This document shows positions 30,006 to 39,581 of a stretch of 64,000 nucleotides of DNA, one piece after another. The notes under the pieces were generated by a model. That model did not search any database. It worked only from the letters and a program-made list of their open reading frames with translations, and was not told where the DNA came from. Position 1 is the stretch's first letter, and the number at the start of each line of letters is the position of its first letter. A program made the translations under genes and the position numbers. Where the stretch lies: positions 1 through 64,000 of the forward strand of contig NZ_AQPH01000006.1 in NCBI RefSeq assembly GCF_000442515.1, read 5' to 3'. This stretch comes from Magnetospirillum fulvum MGU-K5 (GTDB lineage Bacteria; Pseudomonadota; Alphaproteobacteria; Rhodospirillales; Magnetospirillaceae).

Positions 30006-31378
30006 CGATCGATTCCATCCCCTCCGGGGTGGGTCGGCGGCTGTACGATAAAGCCGGGTGGGTGGAGGCGGATCGCCTCCACCTGCTCCACCCCCAGCAT
30101 CATCCCTCCGACCACCGCGACCCGATCGTCTGGGTTGGCGGTGACGGTGTCGATCTGATCGATATCGACGGCAATCGGGTTCTCGACGGTCTGTCCGGGA
30201 TGTGGAACGTCCATCTCGGCCATGGTCGGCGCGAGCTTGTCGCGGCGGCCAGCGACCAAATGTCCACCCTGGCGTTTGCCACCAGCTACGCCGGGTCAAC
30301 CCATTATGCCGCGATCTCCTTGGCCGAGCGGCTGGCCAGCCTGACGCCAGAGGGGATCGAGGCCTTTTTCTTCACCTCGGGCGGCAGCGACGCCACCGAC
30401 AGTTCGATCCGCACCGCGCGGTGGTACTGGCGGGCGGTGGGGCAATCGACCAAGCAGACGATCATCGCCCGTCATCTGTCCTATCACGGGTCGAGCATCG
30501 GCGCCTCCAGCGCGACCGGGGTTGCCGAATTTTCCGACCCGTTCGGTCCCCGCTTGCCCGGATTCGTCCATATCGATCCGCCTTATCCCTATCGCGGTCC
30601 CAGCGGCAGCGACGCGGCCGAGGCGTTGGAGCGGACGATTCTGTCGCTGGGGGCCGAGACGGTCGCGGCCTTTATCGCCGAGCCGGTGATTGGCGGCGGC
30701 GGCGGGGTGATCGTTCCCGACGACACCTACTTCCCCCGTGTCCGCGAGATTTGCGACCGGTACGGAATCCTGCTGATCGCCGACGAGGTCATCACCGGGT
30801 TCGGCCGCACCGGCCGCTGGTTCGGGCTGGATCATTGGGGGGTGCGCCCCGACATCGTCCAATTCGCCAAGGGGATCACCAGCGGCTATCTGCCATTGGG
30901 GGGGATCGGGGTCTCGGCGGCGATCAAGACCGTGCTGGACGAGGCGGAGCCGGACCGGCGTTGGTGGCATGGTCTGACCAATTCGGCCCATCCGGTGTCA
31001 TGCCGGGTCGCGTTGCAAACCTTGCGGATCATCGACGAAGAGGGGCTGGTCGAGCGTTCGGCCTTGTTGGGCCAGCGTTTGCTCGACCGCCTGCGCGACC
31101 GTCTCGCCTCGCATCCTCATGTCGGCGATATCCGCGGGCTTGGCCTGCTGGCGGGGGTTGAACTGGTGGCCGACCGCGACACCAAGGCCCGGTTTGCCGC
31201 CGATGTCGGGCTGGGCTCCCGTTTGCGCGCCGCGATGCTGGAGCGGGGATTGGTGACCCGGATCGTCAACGACACCATTTGCCTCGCCCCGCCTCTGACC
31301 ATTCCCGAAACGCGGCTCGACCAACTCGCCGACATCGTCGCCCAGTCGGTGAGCGCGCTGTTTCCCCATTCTTTTTGA
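30002..31378 (+). CDS. Class III PLP-dependent aminotransferase
   Basis: This fold-type I omega-aminotransferase is 458 aa long. The PLP lysine lies in QFAKGITSGYLPLGG, and the cofactor Asp in LLIADEVITGFGRTGRWFG. The N-terminus DGLSGMWNVHLGHGRREL matches the group containing taurine- and beta-alanine-pyruvate transaminases. It probably transfers an amino group from the imported compound to a keto acid. The start overlaps the permease stop, so translation is probably coupled. The exact substrate is unknown. Confidence 0.88.
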   Translation: MTIDSIPSGVGRRLYDKAGWVEADRLHLLHPQHHPSDHRDPIVWVGGDGVDLIDIDGNRVLDGLSGMWNVHLGHGRRELVAAASDQMSTLAFATSYAGSTHYAAISLAERLASLTPEGIEAFFFTSGGSDATDSSIRTARWYWRAVGQSTKQTIIARHLSYHGSSIGASSATGVAEFSDPFGPRLPGFVHIDPPYPYRGPSGSDAAEALERTILSLGAETVAAFIAEPVIGGGGGVIVPDDTYFPRVREICDRYGILLIADEVITGFGRTGRWFGLDHWGVRPDIVQFAKGITSGYLPLGGIGVSAAIKTVLDEAEPDRRWWHGLTNSAHPVSCRVALQTLRIIDEEGLVERSALLGQRLLDRLRDRLASHPHVGDIRGLGLLAGVELVADRDTKARFAADVGLGSRLRAAMLERGLVTRIVNDTICLAPPLTIPETRLDQLADIVAQSVSALFPHSF

Positions 31379-31397
31379 GCGAAAGGACACCCATTCG

Positions 31398-31937
31398 ATG
31401 TCCCGTATTCTTCCGATCGATCCGGCCACGGCTCCGGAGGAGATCCGCGCCGCCCATGCCGAGCTGATCAAAAGCCACGCCGTTTCCAACATGAAGGCGG
31501 TGCTGCTGCATTCGCCGGTCGCCTTGAAAGCGGTGCTGGAATGGTACGAGCTGTTTGCCCGCGTCACCCCCTTTATCGGGGAGCGGGGCGCGGTTCTGTT
31601 CAGCTTCTCGATCTCGCGGGCCAATGCCTGTGAGCTGTGCACCACCTTTATGCGCCGCGCGATCATCGGCTGGGGCGAAGACCCCGAATCCCTGAACCTG
31701 ACCCCGCGCGAGCAGGTGCTGTGGGATTACGCCTACCAACTCGCCCGCGATCCTAACCGGGTTGACGACGCGCTGTTCGCCCGCCTGTCGGCGGAATTCA
31801 CCCCGTCCCAGATCGTCGATCTGACGGTGTTCGGCGGGCTGATGATCGTCAACAACGTCTTTAACAGCGCGCTGCGGATCGATGTCGATGAAGGGCTCGA
31901 ATCCTTCCGCATCGACCCCGAACACTATTTCGTCTGA
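31398..31937 (+). CDS. Carboxymuconolactone decarboxylase/AhpD-fold protein
   Basis: This is a 179-aa all-helical protein of the CMD/AhpD superfamily. The CxxC motif is in SRANACELCTTFMRRAIIG, but the residue where AhpD has its conserved His (CxxC-x3-H) is Met. A classical AhpD peroxidase relay therefore looks incomplete. It may act as a thiol-dependent reductase or peroxidase, or have another role in the operon. A purine-rich GCGAAAGGACA precedes the start. It lies between the aminotransferase and the MetY-like gene. Confidence 0.8.
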   Translation: MSRILPIDPATAPEEIRAAHAELIKSHAVSNMKAVLLHSPVALKAVLEWYELFARVTPFIGERGAVLFSFSISRANACELCTTFMRRAIIGWGEDPESLNLTPREQVLWDYAYQLARDPNRVDDALFARLSAEFTPSQIVDLTVFGGLMIVNNVFNSALRIDVDEGLESFRIDPEHYFV

Positions 31938-31962
31938 CCCGACCGGAGCACGAGGACAAACC

Positions 31963-33267
31963 ATGAGCGAACGTACTTACGGCTTTGCCACCCAGCAGCT
32001 TCACGCCGGTCAGTCGGCTGATCCCACCACCGGGGCGCGGGCGGTGCCGATCTATCAGACCACCTCTTTCGTCTTCAAGGATTTCGCCACCGCCAAGGCG
32101 GTCTGCTCGGTCGAGGAATTCGGCTACGATTACAGCCGGATCGGCAACCCGACCAACGAGGTGCTGGAAAACCGCATCGCGGCGCTGGAAGGCGGAACGG
32201 GCGCGCTGGCGCTGGCCTCGGGGTCGGCCGCCACCGCGACGACGATCCTGAACCTGACCCATGCCGGTGACGAAGTGGTGGCCGCCAAGACCCTCTATGG
32301 CGGGTCGTTCAACCTGTTCGTCAACACCCTGCCCAAGCACGGGATCCGCACAATTCTGGTCGATCCCGCCGATCCCGACAATTTCGCCCGCGCCATCACC
32401 GAGCGCACCCGGGCGATTTTCGTCGAAACCATCGGCAATCCCGACATCAACGTCATCGATTTCGAAGCGGTGGCCCGGATCGCCGAAGCGCACGGTCTGC
32501 CGCTGATCGTCGATAACACCTTCGGCACGCCCTATCTGTTCCGACCGTTCGATCACGGCGCCAATATCAGCGTCCATTCGGCGACCAAGTTCATCGGCGG
32601 GCACGGCACTTCGATCGGCGGGCTGGTCGTCGATGGCGGCAATTTCAATTGGGCTAACGGGAAGTTCCCCGATTTCACCACACCGGACCCGGCCTATGCC
32701 GGTTTCGTCCATTGGGACAAGTGGGGCAATTATCCGGGGGCGGGCAACATCGCCTTTATTATCAAGCTGCGGCTGCATTACCTGCGCGATCTGGGGGCGT
32801 CGCTCAGTCCGTTCAACGCCTTCCTGTTCTTGCAGGGGCTGGAGACCCTGTCGCTGCGGCTGGAACGACAAGTGGCCAACACCCAGAAGATCGCCGAGTG
32901 GCTGGAAGCCCGGCCCGACGTCGAGTGGGTGGCCTATCCCGGCCTGCGCAGCAGCCCCTATTACGCTCTGGCGCAGAAATACCTGCCCAAGGGAGCCGGG
33001 GCGATCCTGACCTTTGGGGTCAAAGGCGGGCTTGACCGCGCCAAGCGGCTGATCGAATCGACCAAAATCTTTTCGTTCCTCGCCAATGTCGGCGATTCCA
33101 AATCGCTGATCGTTCATCCGGCGACGGTCACCCACGGCCAGTTGAGCGAGGCCGAACAGCGCCTTGCCGGGGTGCGGCCGGAACAGGTCCGCCTGTCGGT
33201 GGGAACCGAGGATATCGACGATCTGCTGTGGGACCTCGATCAGGCGTTCGCCGCTTCGGCACCCTGA
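31963..33267 (+). CDS. metY: O-acetylhomoserine aminocarboxypropyltransferase (MetY-like)
   Basis: This 434-aa PLP enzyme belongs to the Cys/Met-metabolism family. MetY makes homocysteine from O-acetylhomoserine and sulfide, or a thiol. The cofactor lysine lies in SVHSATKFIGGHGTSIGG, and GYDYSRIGNPTNEVLENRIA and LASGSAATATTILN are diagnostic. The length exceeds that of cystathionine gamma-synthase (about 390 aa) and fits MetY. ATG 31963 follows CACGAGGACAAACC. It is the last gene of the permease operon. That context leaves open a related elimination or replacement reaction on the imported amino acid. Confidence 0.88.
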   Translation: MSERTYGFATQQLHAGQSADPTTGARAVPIYQTTSFVFKDFATAKAVCSVEEFGYDYSRIGNPTNEVLENRIAALEGGTGALALASGSAATATTILNLTHAGDEVVAAKTLYGGSFNLFVNTLPKHGIRTILVDPADPDNFARAITERTRAIFVETIGNPDINVIDFEAVARIAEAHGLPLIVDNTFGTPYLFRPFDHGANISVHSATKFIGGHGTSIGGLVVDGGNFNWANGKFPDFTTPDPAYAGFVHWDKWGNYPGAGNIAFIIKLRLHYLRDLGASLSPFNAFLFLQGLETLSLRLERQVANTQKIAEWLEARPDVEWVAYPGLRSSPYYALAQKYLPKGAGAILTFGVKGGLDRAKRLIESTKIFSFLANVGDSKSLIVHPATVTHGQLSEAEQRLAGVRPEQVRLSVGTEDIDDLLWDLDQAFAASAP

Positions 33268-33283
33268 TCTTGGGTTTAGACCA

Positions 33284-33315
33284 GCCTGCACGGATCGACC
33301 CCGATCCGTGCAGGC
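33284..33315. terminator. Bidirectional hairpin between convergent genes
   Basis: A perfect 14-bp stem (GCCTGCACGGATCG and its complement) with a 4-nt loop lies between the convergent metY and methyltransferase genes. It is 17 nt past the metY stop and 17 nt past the methyltransferase stop on the other strand. T tracts are poor on both sides. The position still argues for a shared terminator. Confidence 0.65.
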
Positions 33316-33331
33316 CCTTAATTCGCCCGGT

Positions 33332-34813
33332 CTAGCGTTCCAGCAGGGCCATCCGTCCCAAAATCCGCAAGCTTTCCTCGACCGCCGCCGTGGTGGGGAA
33401 AGCGCTGGCCTCAGGCCCGGTCACCAGCATCGCGTGCAGGTCGGCGGCGGTGCGGGTGCCGTCCAGCAGCACCAGCAAGGCCCGCAGCGGCGGCGTCAGC
33501 GGGATTTTCTCGACATTGGCATTGATCACGAATTTCGAGTTGCGCGCCTGATAGCGGGGGAAGGCAAGGCCCTGCGGACGCTCGGACGGCTGGAGAACAA
33601 AGGTCGGCTGGTCCGGGGTGATCCACAGCGCACCGGCCAGGAACAGCCGGAGCGCATGTTCGGTCAGCAGGGCGCGGGCGGTGTCGGCGGGCAGGCCTTG
33701 GTGGTGGACGGTCAGTTCAACCAGCCGCTCGAACGGCAGCAGGAATTGCGAGTATCCGGTCAGTACGCTGAGCAGCGCGACCAGCGGCGCCTCGTTGGTC
33801 TGGAGGGCGACGGTGCCGTTGGGGAAGGCGAAACGGTGCAGGCCATTTTCCTCGTCCTGCCGGGTCAGCCGCGATTGCAGGGAGCAGGTCTGGACCAACT
33901 GGGCCAGGTCCGGCTTCGGGAGTTCGACGACGTCGCGGCGACGCATCAGCGATTGGCGGAAGGTGCGGTTGGCGAAGAAATCGAGATATTGCTCGGTCTT
34001 GACCTGATTGCCGATCGGGGTGAGGCCTTCCCGGATCACCTCGCCGTAATTGGAGAGCAGCATCAGCGAGATCGCGGAATCGCCCAGGTAATCGAGACCG
34101 AACTGGTCGCACATCGCGACGAAATCGACGAAGTAGAAGGCGGTGTTGTCGCGGGCCAGCCACTCGTGAAAAATGTACCAATCTTCCTGGTCGCGGATTT
34201 CCTCGGCGACATCCTTCAGCACCGTCAGCAGGGCAGGGTTGGTCGCATTGGACACGACGAAATCGAGCGCGGCGCGGGCGGCGTGGACTTTTTCTATCGG
34301 GTCCTCGATCCCGGCACTGTGAAAGCGCATCAGATCGCGGACGGTGGTGCGGGCGTTCCAGCCGGGCAGGGTGTTGTAACTGATATAGGCGATCCCGCGC
34401 GGCGACAGATGGTGGGCGATCAGGTCCAGGACCGCCGTTTGCACGTCGTCGGGTATCCAGGACAGCAGACCGTGGGCAATGATGTAATCGAACGGCCCAC
34501 CCGTGCCGTCGAAATCGGTCACCGACTGGCAGGACAATTCGACGTTGGTAAGACCAAGCGCGCGGACCATCTCCCGACCTTGTTCGATCTGAACCGGGGA
34601 ATAATCGATGCCGTAGAAATGGGCCTCGGGCAGGGTGGAGGCCATCGCCACCAGATTGTCGCCCCGGGCGCAGCCCAGTTCGAGCACACGGGCGGTTCGG
34701 GTCGGAACCGGCGCGCCTCCCAGCGCCGTCGCGGTGAAGAACTGGTGCGAGATATGAGCCAGACGATGGGCTTCGCCCACATAGGGAACGGCATCGAAAT
34801 CACTGGACGTCAT
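33332..34813 (-). CDS. SAM-dependent methyltransferase with regulatory domain
   Basis: This is a predicted class I methyltransferase of 493 aa. The SAM motif RVLELGCARGDNLVAMA is near residue 45. Motif-like FDYIIAHGLLSWIPDDVQ and ISYNTLPGWNARTTVRDLM follow. A large C-terminal half (about 230-493) resembles the methyltransferase regulatory domain (MethyTransf_Reg). ATG 34813 (MTSSDFDAVPY) is chosen because conserved sequence starts there; the upstream open frame looks non-coding. The substrate is unknown. It lies 119 bp after the Hsp70/DUF2760 genes on the same strand and may act with them. Confidence 0.83.
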   Translation of the reverse strand: MTSSDFDAVPYVGEAHRLAHISHQFFTATALGGAPVPTRTARVLELGCARGDNLVAMASTLPEAHFYGIDYSPVQIEQGREMVRALGLTNVELSCQSVTDFDGTGGPFDYIIAHGLLSWIPDDVQTAVLDLIAHHLSPRGIAYISYNTLPGWNARTTVRDLMRFHSAGIEDPIEKVHAARAALDFVVSNATNPALLTVLKDVAEEIRDQEDWYIFHEWLARDNTAFYFVDFVAMCDQFGLDYLGDSAISLMLLSNYGEVIREGLTPIGNQVKTEQYLDFFANRTFRQSLMRRRDVVELPKPDLAQLVQTCSLQSRLTRQDEENGLHRFAFPNGTVALQTNEAPLVALLSVLTGYSQFLLPFERLVELTVHHQGLPADTARALLTEHALRLFLAGALWITPDQPTFVLQPSERPQGLAFPRYQARNSKFVINANVEKIPLTPPLRALLVLLDGTRTAADLHAMLVTGPEASAFPTTAAVEESLRILGRMALLER

Positions 34814-34932
34814 ATCTTGCCCCCCAAGAAAAATCGCAATACGGGCAATGCTATCGCGTGGGGGGCAAGACTTCCAGGAGCAAGTGGGCCTGACATCGTA
34901 CTCGACCGGGACGTCAAGGCGGTGGTCGGGCT

Positions 34933-37683
34933 TTAGGGTGTCAGGATCAGGCCGGGCGGGACGTCGTCGCTGAAATAGCCGATCAGGTCGGCGCGTTCGA
35001 CTGGCACCACCGATTTCAGCCGTGCCGTCCGCGAGGGCGCGATGCCGCATTTCTCCAGCCGGTTGGCGATCTTGAACCGCAGCGATTCGCCAAGGTCAAT
35101 GGTGCGGTCGGCGACGGCGCGACCGGCGCGCAGGAACAGGGTCTGGGCCTCGACCAGTTCAGGGTCGGCCCAGTCAAAGCCGCGCAGGGCTTCGAACGCC
35201 CGCTCGACCAAAGCGGCTGGCATCACCGCCTCGGGGCCGGAATGGAATGGGGTGCGGTTCAGCAGCGATCCCAGCGCCGCCAGATAGGGGGCGCAATGTT
35301 TGTGTTCGGCCGCCAGCGCCGCCGCGCTGTCGATGAAGCGGCGGACCAGATCGGCCTTTAGTTCGGGGCCAAGCCGTTCGAACGCGCCGACCATCCGGAT
35401 CAGTTCGGGGGCGGCGGATTTGGCCTGAACGATCCGCTCCATCTCGGAGCGGGCCAGCGCCTCTTGCCGCTCGCGCGACAATCCGCCCGCCAGCCGCCGC
35501 CACAGAATCTGTTCCTGGACCCGGATGCGCTTGCCGGGGAAGCGGGCACCCACTTCGCGCCGCCGCCACAGTGCGTCGATCCGGGCCTCGTCCTGGGCGA
35601 CGCCAAAGCCGGGGCGGAGCAGGAACCCGGCCAGGGTCAGCCACGCTTCTTCATGCTCGACCGACAGGCCGATCTGATCACCGCAGGCGTCCAGGCTGGG
35701 CCACAAACTGCGCAGCAGCACCGCGTTCCAGGTGCCGCGCGGCATCCCCAAAATCTGTTCCAGGCTTTGCAGCAGCCGGGGCGCGGTCAGTTTGTCGCCC
35801 TTGGCGGCGGGGCGGCCCAGCATCGTCCGGATGCGGGCGGCGGCGGCCTCGATCTTGTCGGAGGGCGCGTTGGCTTCGGCCTGAACCGGGGCGTCGCCCG
35901 AGGCATCGGGGCGGTTCTGCTGGCGCAGATTGAAATCAAGCGGCCAGACTTGGTTCAGACCGGGGGCGCGGCTGCGGATCGACACCTGCAACAGACCCAA
36001 ATCGTTGACGCGGGCGACCAGACCGACCGGAATCGTCTCGGCATCGCTGCCGTCAGGGGCGCGCAGCACCGTCTCAAGCGGGGGCAGGGCGCGGAAGCGG
36101 TCGGGATCGAGCGCGACGATTTCGCCCAGTTGGACCCGGTCATGGCGGGTCGAGGTGTGGACGCGGAAGCTGACCATCCGGTCGAGCCGCAGGCTCAAAT
36201 CCAGCCCCGATGGTTCGAAATCGCGCTCGACCGCCGCCCCGTGGGGCAGCAGGCAGACCAGCGAGCGCTCGGCATCGCTGTCGTCACCGCGATGGGCTTC
36301 GATGAACACCGCGCGCGCCGCTCCGGCCTCGATCGCGCCGCTCTGTCGATGGCGCAGCCAGCCGGAATAAGCGGCACCGCGGGCTACCGCAAGGTCAAGC
36401 TGTCCGTTCTCCAGCACCTGGGGTGCCTGCCCGTCTTGCCAGTCCGCGATCCGCTCGCACAGCAAAGCGCGTAGCCGCCGGGGCGTCAGCGATCCGCCGT
36501 TGAACAACACCGCGTCGATCCGGGGGCGGTCGCGCAGGAAGTCGGCAAGATGGCGGGTGACCGCGCCGTCAAAGGCGTAGGGCAGGCCCCATTCCTTGAT
36601 CGCGGTCGCCGCGCGCTGGGGTCCATCGTCAGCGCCGCAGGCGGGGAAAAAGCCGTCGAACAGCAGCGCGTCGAGATCGGCGCGGGTCAAATCGGCGGTC
36701 AGCGCGCCGCCGATCAGGCCCGAACCGCGCCCCGGCACCGACAGGGTAAAGACCTCGTCGGCGGCACCGTCTTCGCTCAACGCACGCTCTTTGAGGGCAC
36801 GGCAGGACGACACCAGATGATCCCATTGCCCGGCCGACAGCGGGGCCAGCCCCCGGGTCAGGCGCGGTTCCATCAGGTGGGCCAGGGCAAGGTCGATGTT
36901 GTCGCCGCCGAGCAGGATATGGTCGCTGACCGCGACCCGGACGATGCGCGGCGCACTTCCGTCCTCGTCGCGACGCAACTCGAACAGGCTGAAATCGGTG
37001 GTGCCGCCGCCGACATCAACGACCAGGACATGGTGGCGGGCGTTGTCGGGATCGGGCAGCGCCGCCCAGATGTCGCCGCCGCCGTGACGCTGTTCCAGCC
37101 ACCAGGCAAAGGCGGCCTGCGGTTCTTCGAGCAGGCGGGTGCGCTCGGGGAATCCGGCATCGCGGGCGGCGTCAAGGGTCAGGCGTTGCGCCACCGCGTC
37201 GAACGAGGCCGGAACGGTGATAGTGATGTCCTGGGCCTCGAAGCAATAATCCGGCCCCTGGGCGGCAAAGCGGGCATCCCAGGCCGACCACAGATGACGC
37301 AGGATCAGCGCCGAGGCCTCGACCGGAGAAATCTTGTCGGCAATGGCGATCTCGTCGCCGCCCCAGGGCAGGAAGCGGGCCGAGCGGTCGGCGGCGTGGT
37401 GGCACAGCCAGGATTTGGCCGACAGCACCACTCGTCCCGGCACCTCGCCCGCCTTGCGCCGGGCCAGCCGTCCGACGATCCAGCCGGGGGCGGCGCCCTC
37501 GGGCGGGGTTTCCGGCCAATAGAGGGCAGAGGGCAACGTCGCCGCCTCGGTCCGGGTCGTCTCGCCATCCCATTGCGGAACCGGCAAAATCTCGGTGCCG
37601 CCGTCGCCATCCAGGGCAGAGAAGGCGAGAGCGGAATTGCTGGTGCCGAGGTCGATCCCGATGCTGAAACGAGGCTGGGCCAT
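34933..37683 (-). CDS. Long Hsp70-like protein (DUF3731-type C-terminus)
   Basis: This is a 916-aa protein with an N-terminal Hsp70/actin-like ATPase and a long all-helical C-terminus. Phosphate-1 motif is SIGIDLGTSNSALAF, phosphate-2 is VVDVGGGTTDFSLF, and the adenosine-side motif is VLFNGGSLTPRRLRAL. The region after about 640 lacks the DnaK substrate-binding domain; it resembles the uncharacterised DUF3731 extension. ATG 37683 (MAQPRFSIG) is set by homology. It lies 41 bp after the shorter Hsp70. It is not DnaK; its clients and role are unknown. Confidence 0.85.
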   Translation of the reverse strand: MAQPRFSIGIDLGTSNSALAFSALDGDGGTEILPVPQWDGETTRTEAATLPSALYWPETPPEGAAPGWIVGRLARRKAGEVPGRVVLSAKSWLCHHAADRSARFLPWGGDEIAIADKISPVEASALILRHLWSAWDARFAAQGPDYCFEAQDITITVPASFDAVAQRLTLDAARDAGFPERTRLLEEPQAAFAWWLEQRHGGGDIWAALPDPDNARHHVLVVDVGGGTTDFSLFELRRDEDGSAPRIVRVAVSDHILLGGDNIDLALAHLMEPRLTRGLAPLSAGQWDHLVSSCRALKERALSEDGAADEVFTLSVPGRGSGLIGGALTADLTRADLDALLFDGFFPACGADDGPQRAATAIKEWGLPYAFDGAVTRHLADFLRDRPRIDAVLFNGGSLTPRRLRALLCERIADWQDGQAPQVLENGQLDLAVARGAAYSGWLRHRQSGAIEAGAARAVFIEAHRGDDSDAERSLVCLLPHGAAVERDFEPSGLDLSLRLDRMVSFRVHTSTRHDRVQLGEIVALDPDRFRALPPLETVLRAPDGSDAETIPVGLVARVNDLGLLQVSIRSRAPGLNQVWPLDFNLRQQNRPDASGDAPVQAEANAPSDKIEAAAARIRTMLGRPAAKGDKLTAPRLLQSLEQILGMPRGTWNAVLLRSLWPSLDACGDQIGLSVEHEEAWLTLAGFLLRPGFGVAQDEARIDALWRRREVGARFPGKRIRVQEQILWRRLAGGLSRERQEALARSEMERIVQAKSAAPELIRMVGAFERLGPELKADLVRRFIDSAAALAAEHKHCAPYLAALGSLLNRTPFHSGPEAVMPAALVERAFEALRGFDWADPELVEAQTLFLRAGRAVADRTIDLGESLRFKIANRLEKCGIAPSRTARLKSVVPVERADLIGYFSDDVPPGLILTP

Positions 37684-37724
37684 CACACGAACACACCGCA
37701 CTGGAGGACAGGGATGAAGACCCG

Positions 37725-39557
37725 CTATTCGGTGCGGACCTGGAACTCGACTTTCCAGCGGCGGTCGGAGCGGGTGTGCTTCATCCACACTTCCAGGGTG
37801 CCGACATCGGTGACGACGACATTGACCTGAACCGGCACCGGCTGGCCGGGCGGCACGCCGTCGACCTCGGGCAGGACGATTTCGAGCAGGCTGACCTCCT
37901 GCAACGCGCGCTCGGCGTCGGGCAGCACGGTTCCGGGGGCGTCGCCGCTGCGGATGTCGGAGGCGAAGAAGCGGAACTCGGCGGGTTGGCCGGTCAGCAA
38001 GGCCAAATCGCGTCCTTCGATCACGATCTCGCTGCCTTCCTCCATCCCCTGCGGCACCACGCACAGCGCCTTCAACGGCGGGGTGAAGCCGGGCACCGCC
38101 GGCATCGAGGATTCGAGGCCGATATAATAGGAGCGCGCCGCCCCGGCCTTGACCCGGATACCCTTGCCGGTCAGGCGGATGCGGCCGAACACCGCCGCCC
38201 CCTTGGCAACGGCAAGGTCGGGCTGGGCCCCGGCCAGTTCGCGCACAGCCGCCCCGCCGCTCCACTCGCGCAGCAGGTCGAGCACCCGGGCCCGGATCGG
38301 CTGGGCCTTGAACACCCCGCCATTGAACAGAACGGCGGTGGGGGCGAGGAAACGGCCGGTCAGACGTTCGGACCCGATCCGCGCCGACAGCGCTTCACTG
38401 GCGCGGACGTTTTCCAGGCTGCGGACCAGGAAGCGGGCGAGATGCTTGCTAATCACCGGATCGGCGGCGTAGGCGAGGCCAAATTCCTGCAACCCGGCCC
38501 GGCGTGCCGCCTTGGGCATGTCGTCGATCCCGGTGCGGGCAAAGAAGCCGTCCAGCACGATCGCCTGGAGCGTAGCGCGATCAAGCCGGGTCGAGATCGA
38601 GCCGCCGAACAGGCTGGAGCCGCGCGACGGCACCGTGATCGGCACTTCGGCGAGCGATTCGTCTTCCAGCAGCGCCACCTTGGCCCGTGCGGCGGAATGG
38701 ACCAGCGACAGGAACTGAACATCGCCGATCTGCTTGCCCTCGGCCTCCAGCCCGGCGCGGAGCGCATAGGCCAAAGCAAGGTCCATATTGTCGCCGCCGA
38801 GCAGGATGTGTTCGCCGACGCTGACGCGGTCGAGGTCAAGCTCGCCGCTCTCGGTTTCCGATACCGCGATCAGGCTGAAATCGGCGGTGCCGCCGCCGAC
38901 ATCGCAGACCAGGACGATATCGCCCGGCCCGATCTGGCCGCGCCAGTCCCGCCCGGCCTGATCGGCCCACGCATAGAAGGCGGCCAGCGGCTCCTCCAGC
39001 AGGGTGACACGGCCCAGCCCTGCCGCTTCGGCCGCCTCGGCTGTCAGCGTCCGCGCCACCTCGTCGAACGAGGCGGGGACGGTCAGCACCACCAGACCCT
39101 CGGCCAGCGCGGCCTCGGACACGCTCTGCGACAGGCTGCGGCGGAGATGGTCGAGATAGCGGCGCGAACATTCGAACGGCGACAGCTTGGCATCGACGCT
39201 TTCGGACAGCCAGGGCAGCACCGGCTGGCGCGGATCGATATGCGGGTTCGACAGCCAGGATTTCGCCGAACTCACCAGCCGGTCGGGCACCAGCGCGCCG
39301 TGATCGCGGGCGAACTGACCGACGATGGCCCGATCCGGCGCGGTCTCGGGCCAGGGCAGGGGGAAGGCTCCGGCGGGGAACTCGTCGGGATGGGGCAGGT
39401 ACAGCGCCGACGGCAGGGTCGGGCGCTCGCCGATCTGGTTGGGGCCAAGCACCTGGGTGATCCCCAGGATCTCGGTGTCCGCACTGTCGGTCCCGGTCCG
39501 CGCCACCGCGCTGTTGCTGGTGCCGAGATCGATGCCGAGGCTGAAACGCTGGGTCAT
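37725..39557 (-). CDS. Short Hsp70-family ATPase
   Basis: This is a 610-aa Hsp70-like protein. The ATPase motifs are FSLGIDLGTSNSAVAR, LVCDVGGGTADFSLIAV and AVLFNGGVFKAQPIRARV. The C-terminal 130 residues are beta-rich (VNVVVTDVGTLEVWMKH), perhaps a reduced substrate-binding domain. It lacks the DnaK helical lid and EEVD-like tail. It is encoded between the DUF2760 gene (24 bp upstream) and the long Hsp70. No DnaJ or GrpE gene is nearby. The two paralogues differ clearly in the C-terminus, which suggests partners rather than a recent duplication. Confidence 0.87.
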   Translation of the reverse strand: MTQRFSLGIDLGTSNSAVARTGTDSADTEILGITQVLGPNQIGERPTLPSALYLPHPDEFPAGAFPLPWPETAPDRAIVGQFARDHGALVPDRLVSSAKSWLSNPHIDPRQPVLPWLSESVDAKLSPFECSRRYLDHLRRSLSQSVSEAALAEGLVVLTVPASFDEVARTLTAEAAEAAGLGRVTLLEEPLAAFYAWADQAGRDWRGQIGPGDIVLVCDVGGGTADFSLIAVSETESGELDLDRVSVGEHILLGGDNMDLALAYALRAGLEAEGKQIGDVQFLSLVHSAARAKVALLEDESLAEVPITVPSRGSSLFGGSISTRLDRATLQAIVLDGFFARTGIDDMPKAARRAGLQEFGLAYAADPVISKHLARFLVRSLENVRASEALSARIGSERLTGRFLAPTAVLFNGGVFKAQPIRARVLDLLREWSGGAAVRELAGAQPDLAVAKGAAVFGRIRLTGKGIRVKAGAARSYYIGLESSMPAVPGFTPPLKALCVVPQGMEEGSEIVIEGRDLALLTGQPAEFRFFASDIRSGDAPGTVLPDAERALQEVSLLEIVLPEVDGVPPGQPVPVQVNVVVTDVGTLEVWMKHTRSDRRWKVEFQVRTE

Positions 39558-39581
39558 GGAAACCGCCGAATCGTTGGAAGA

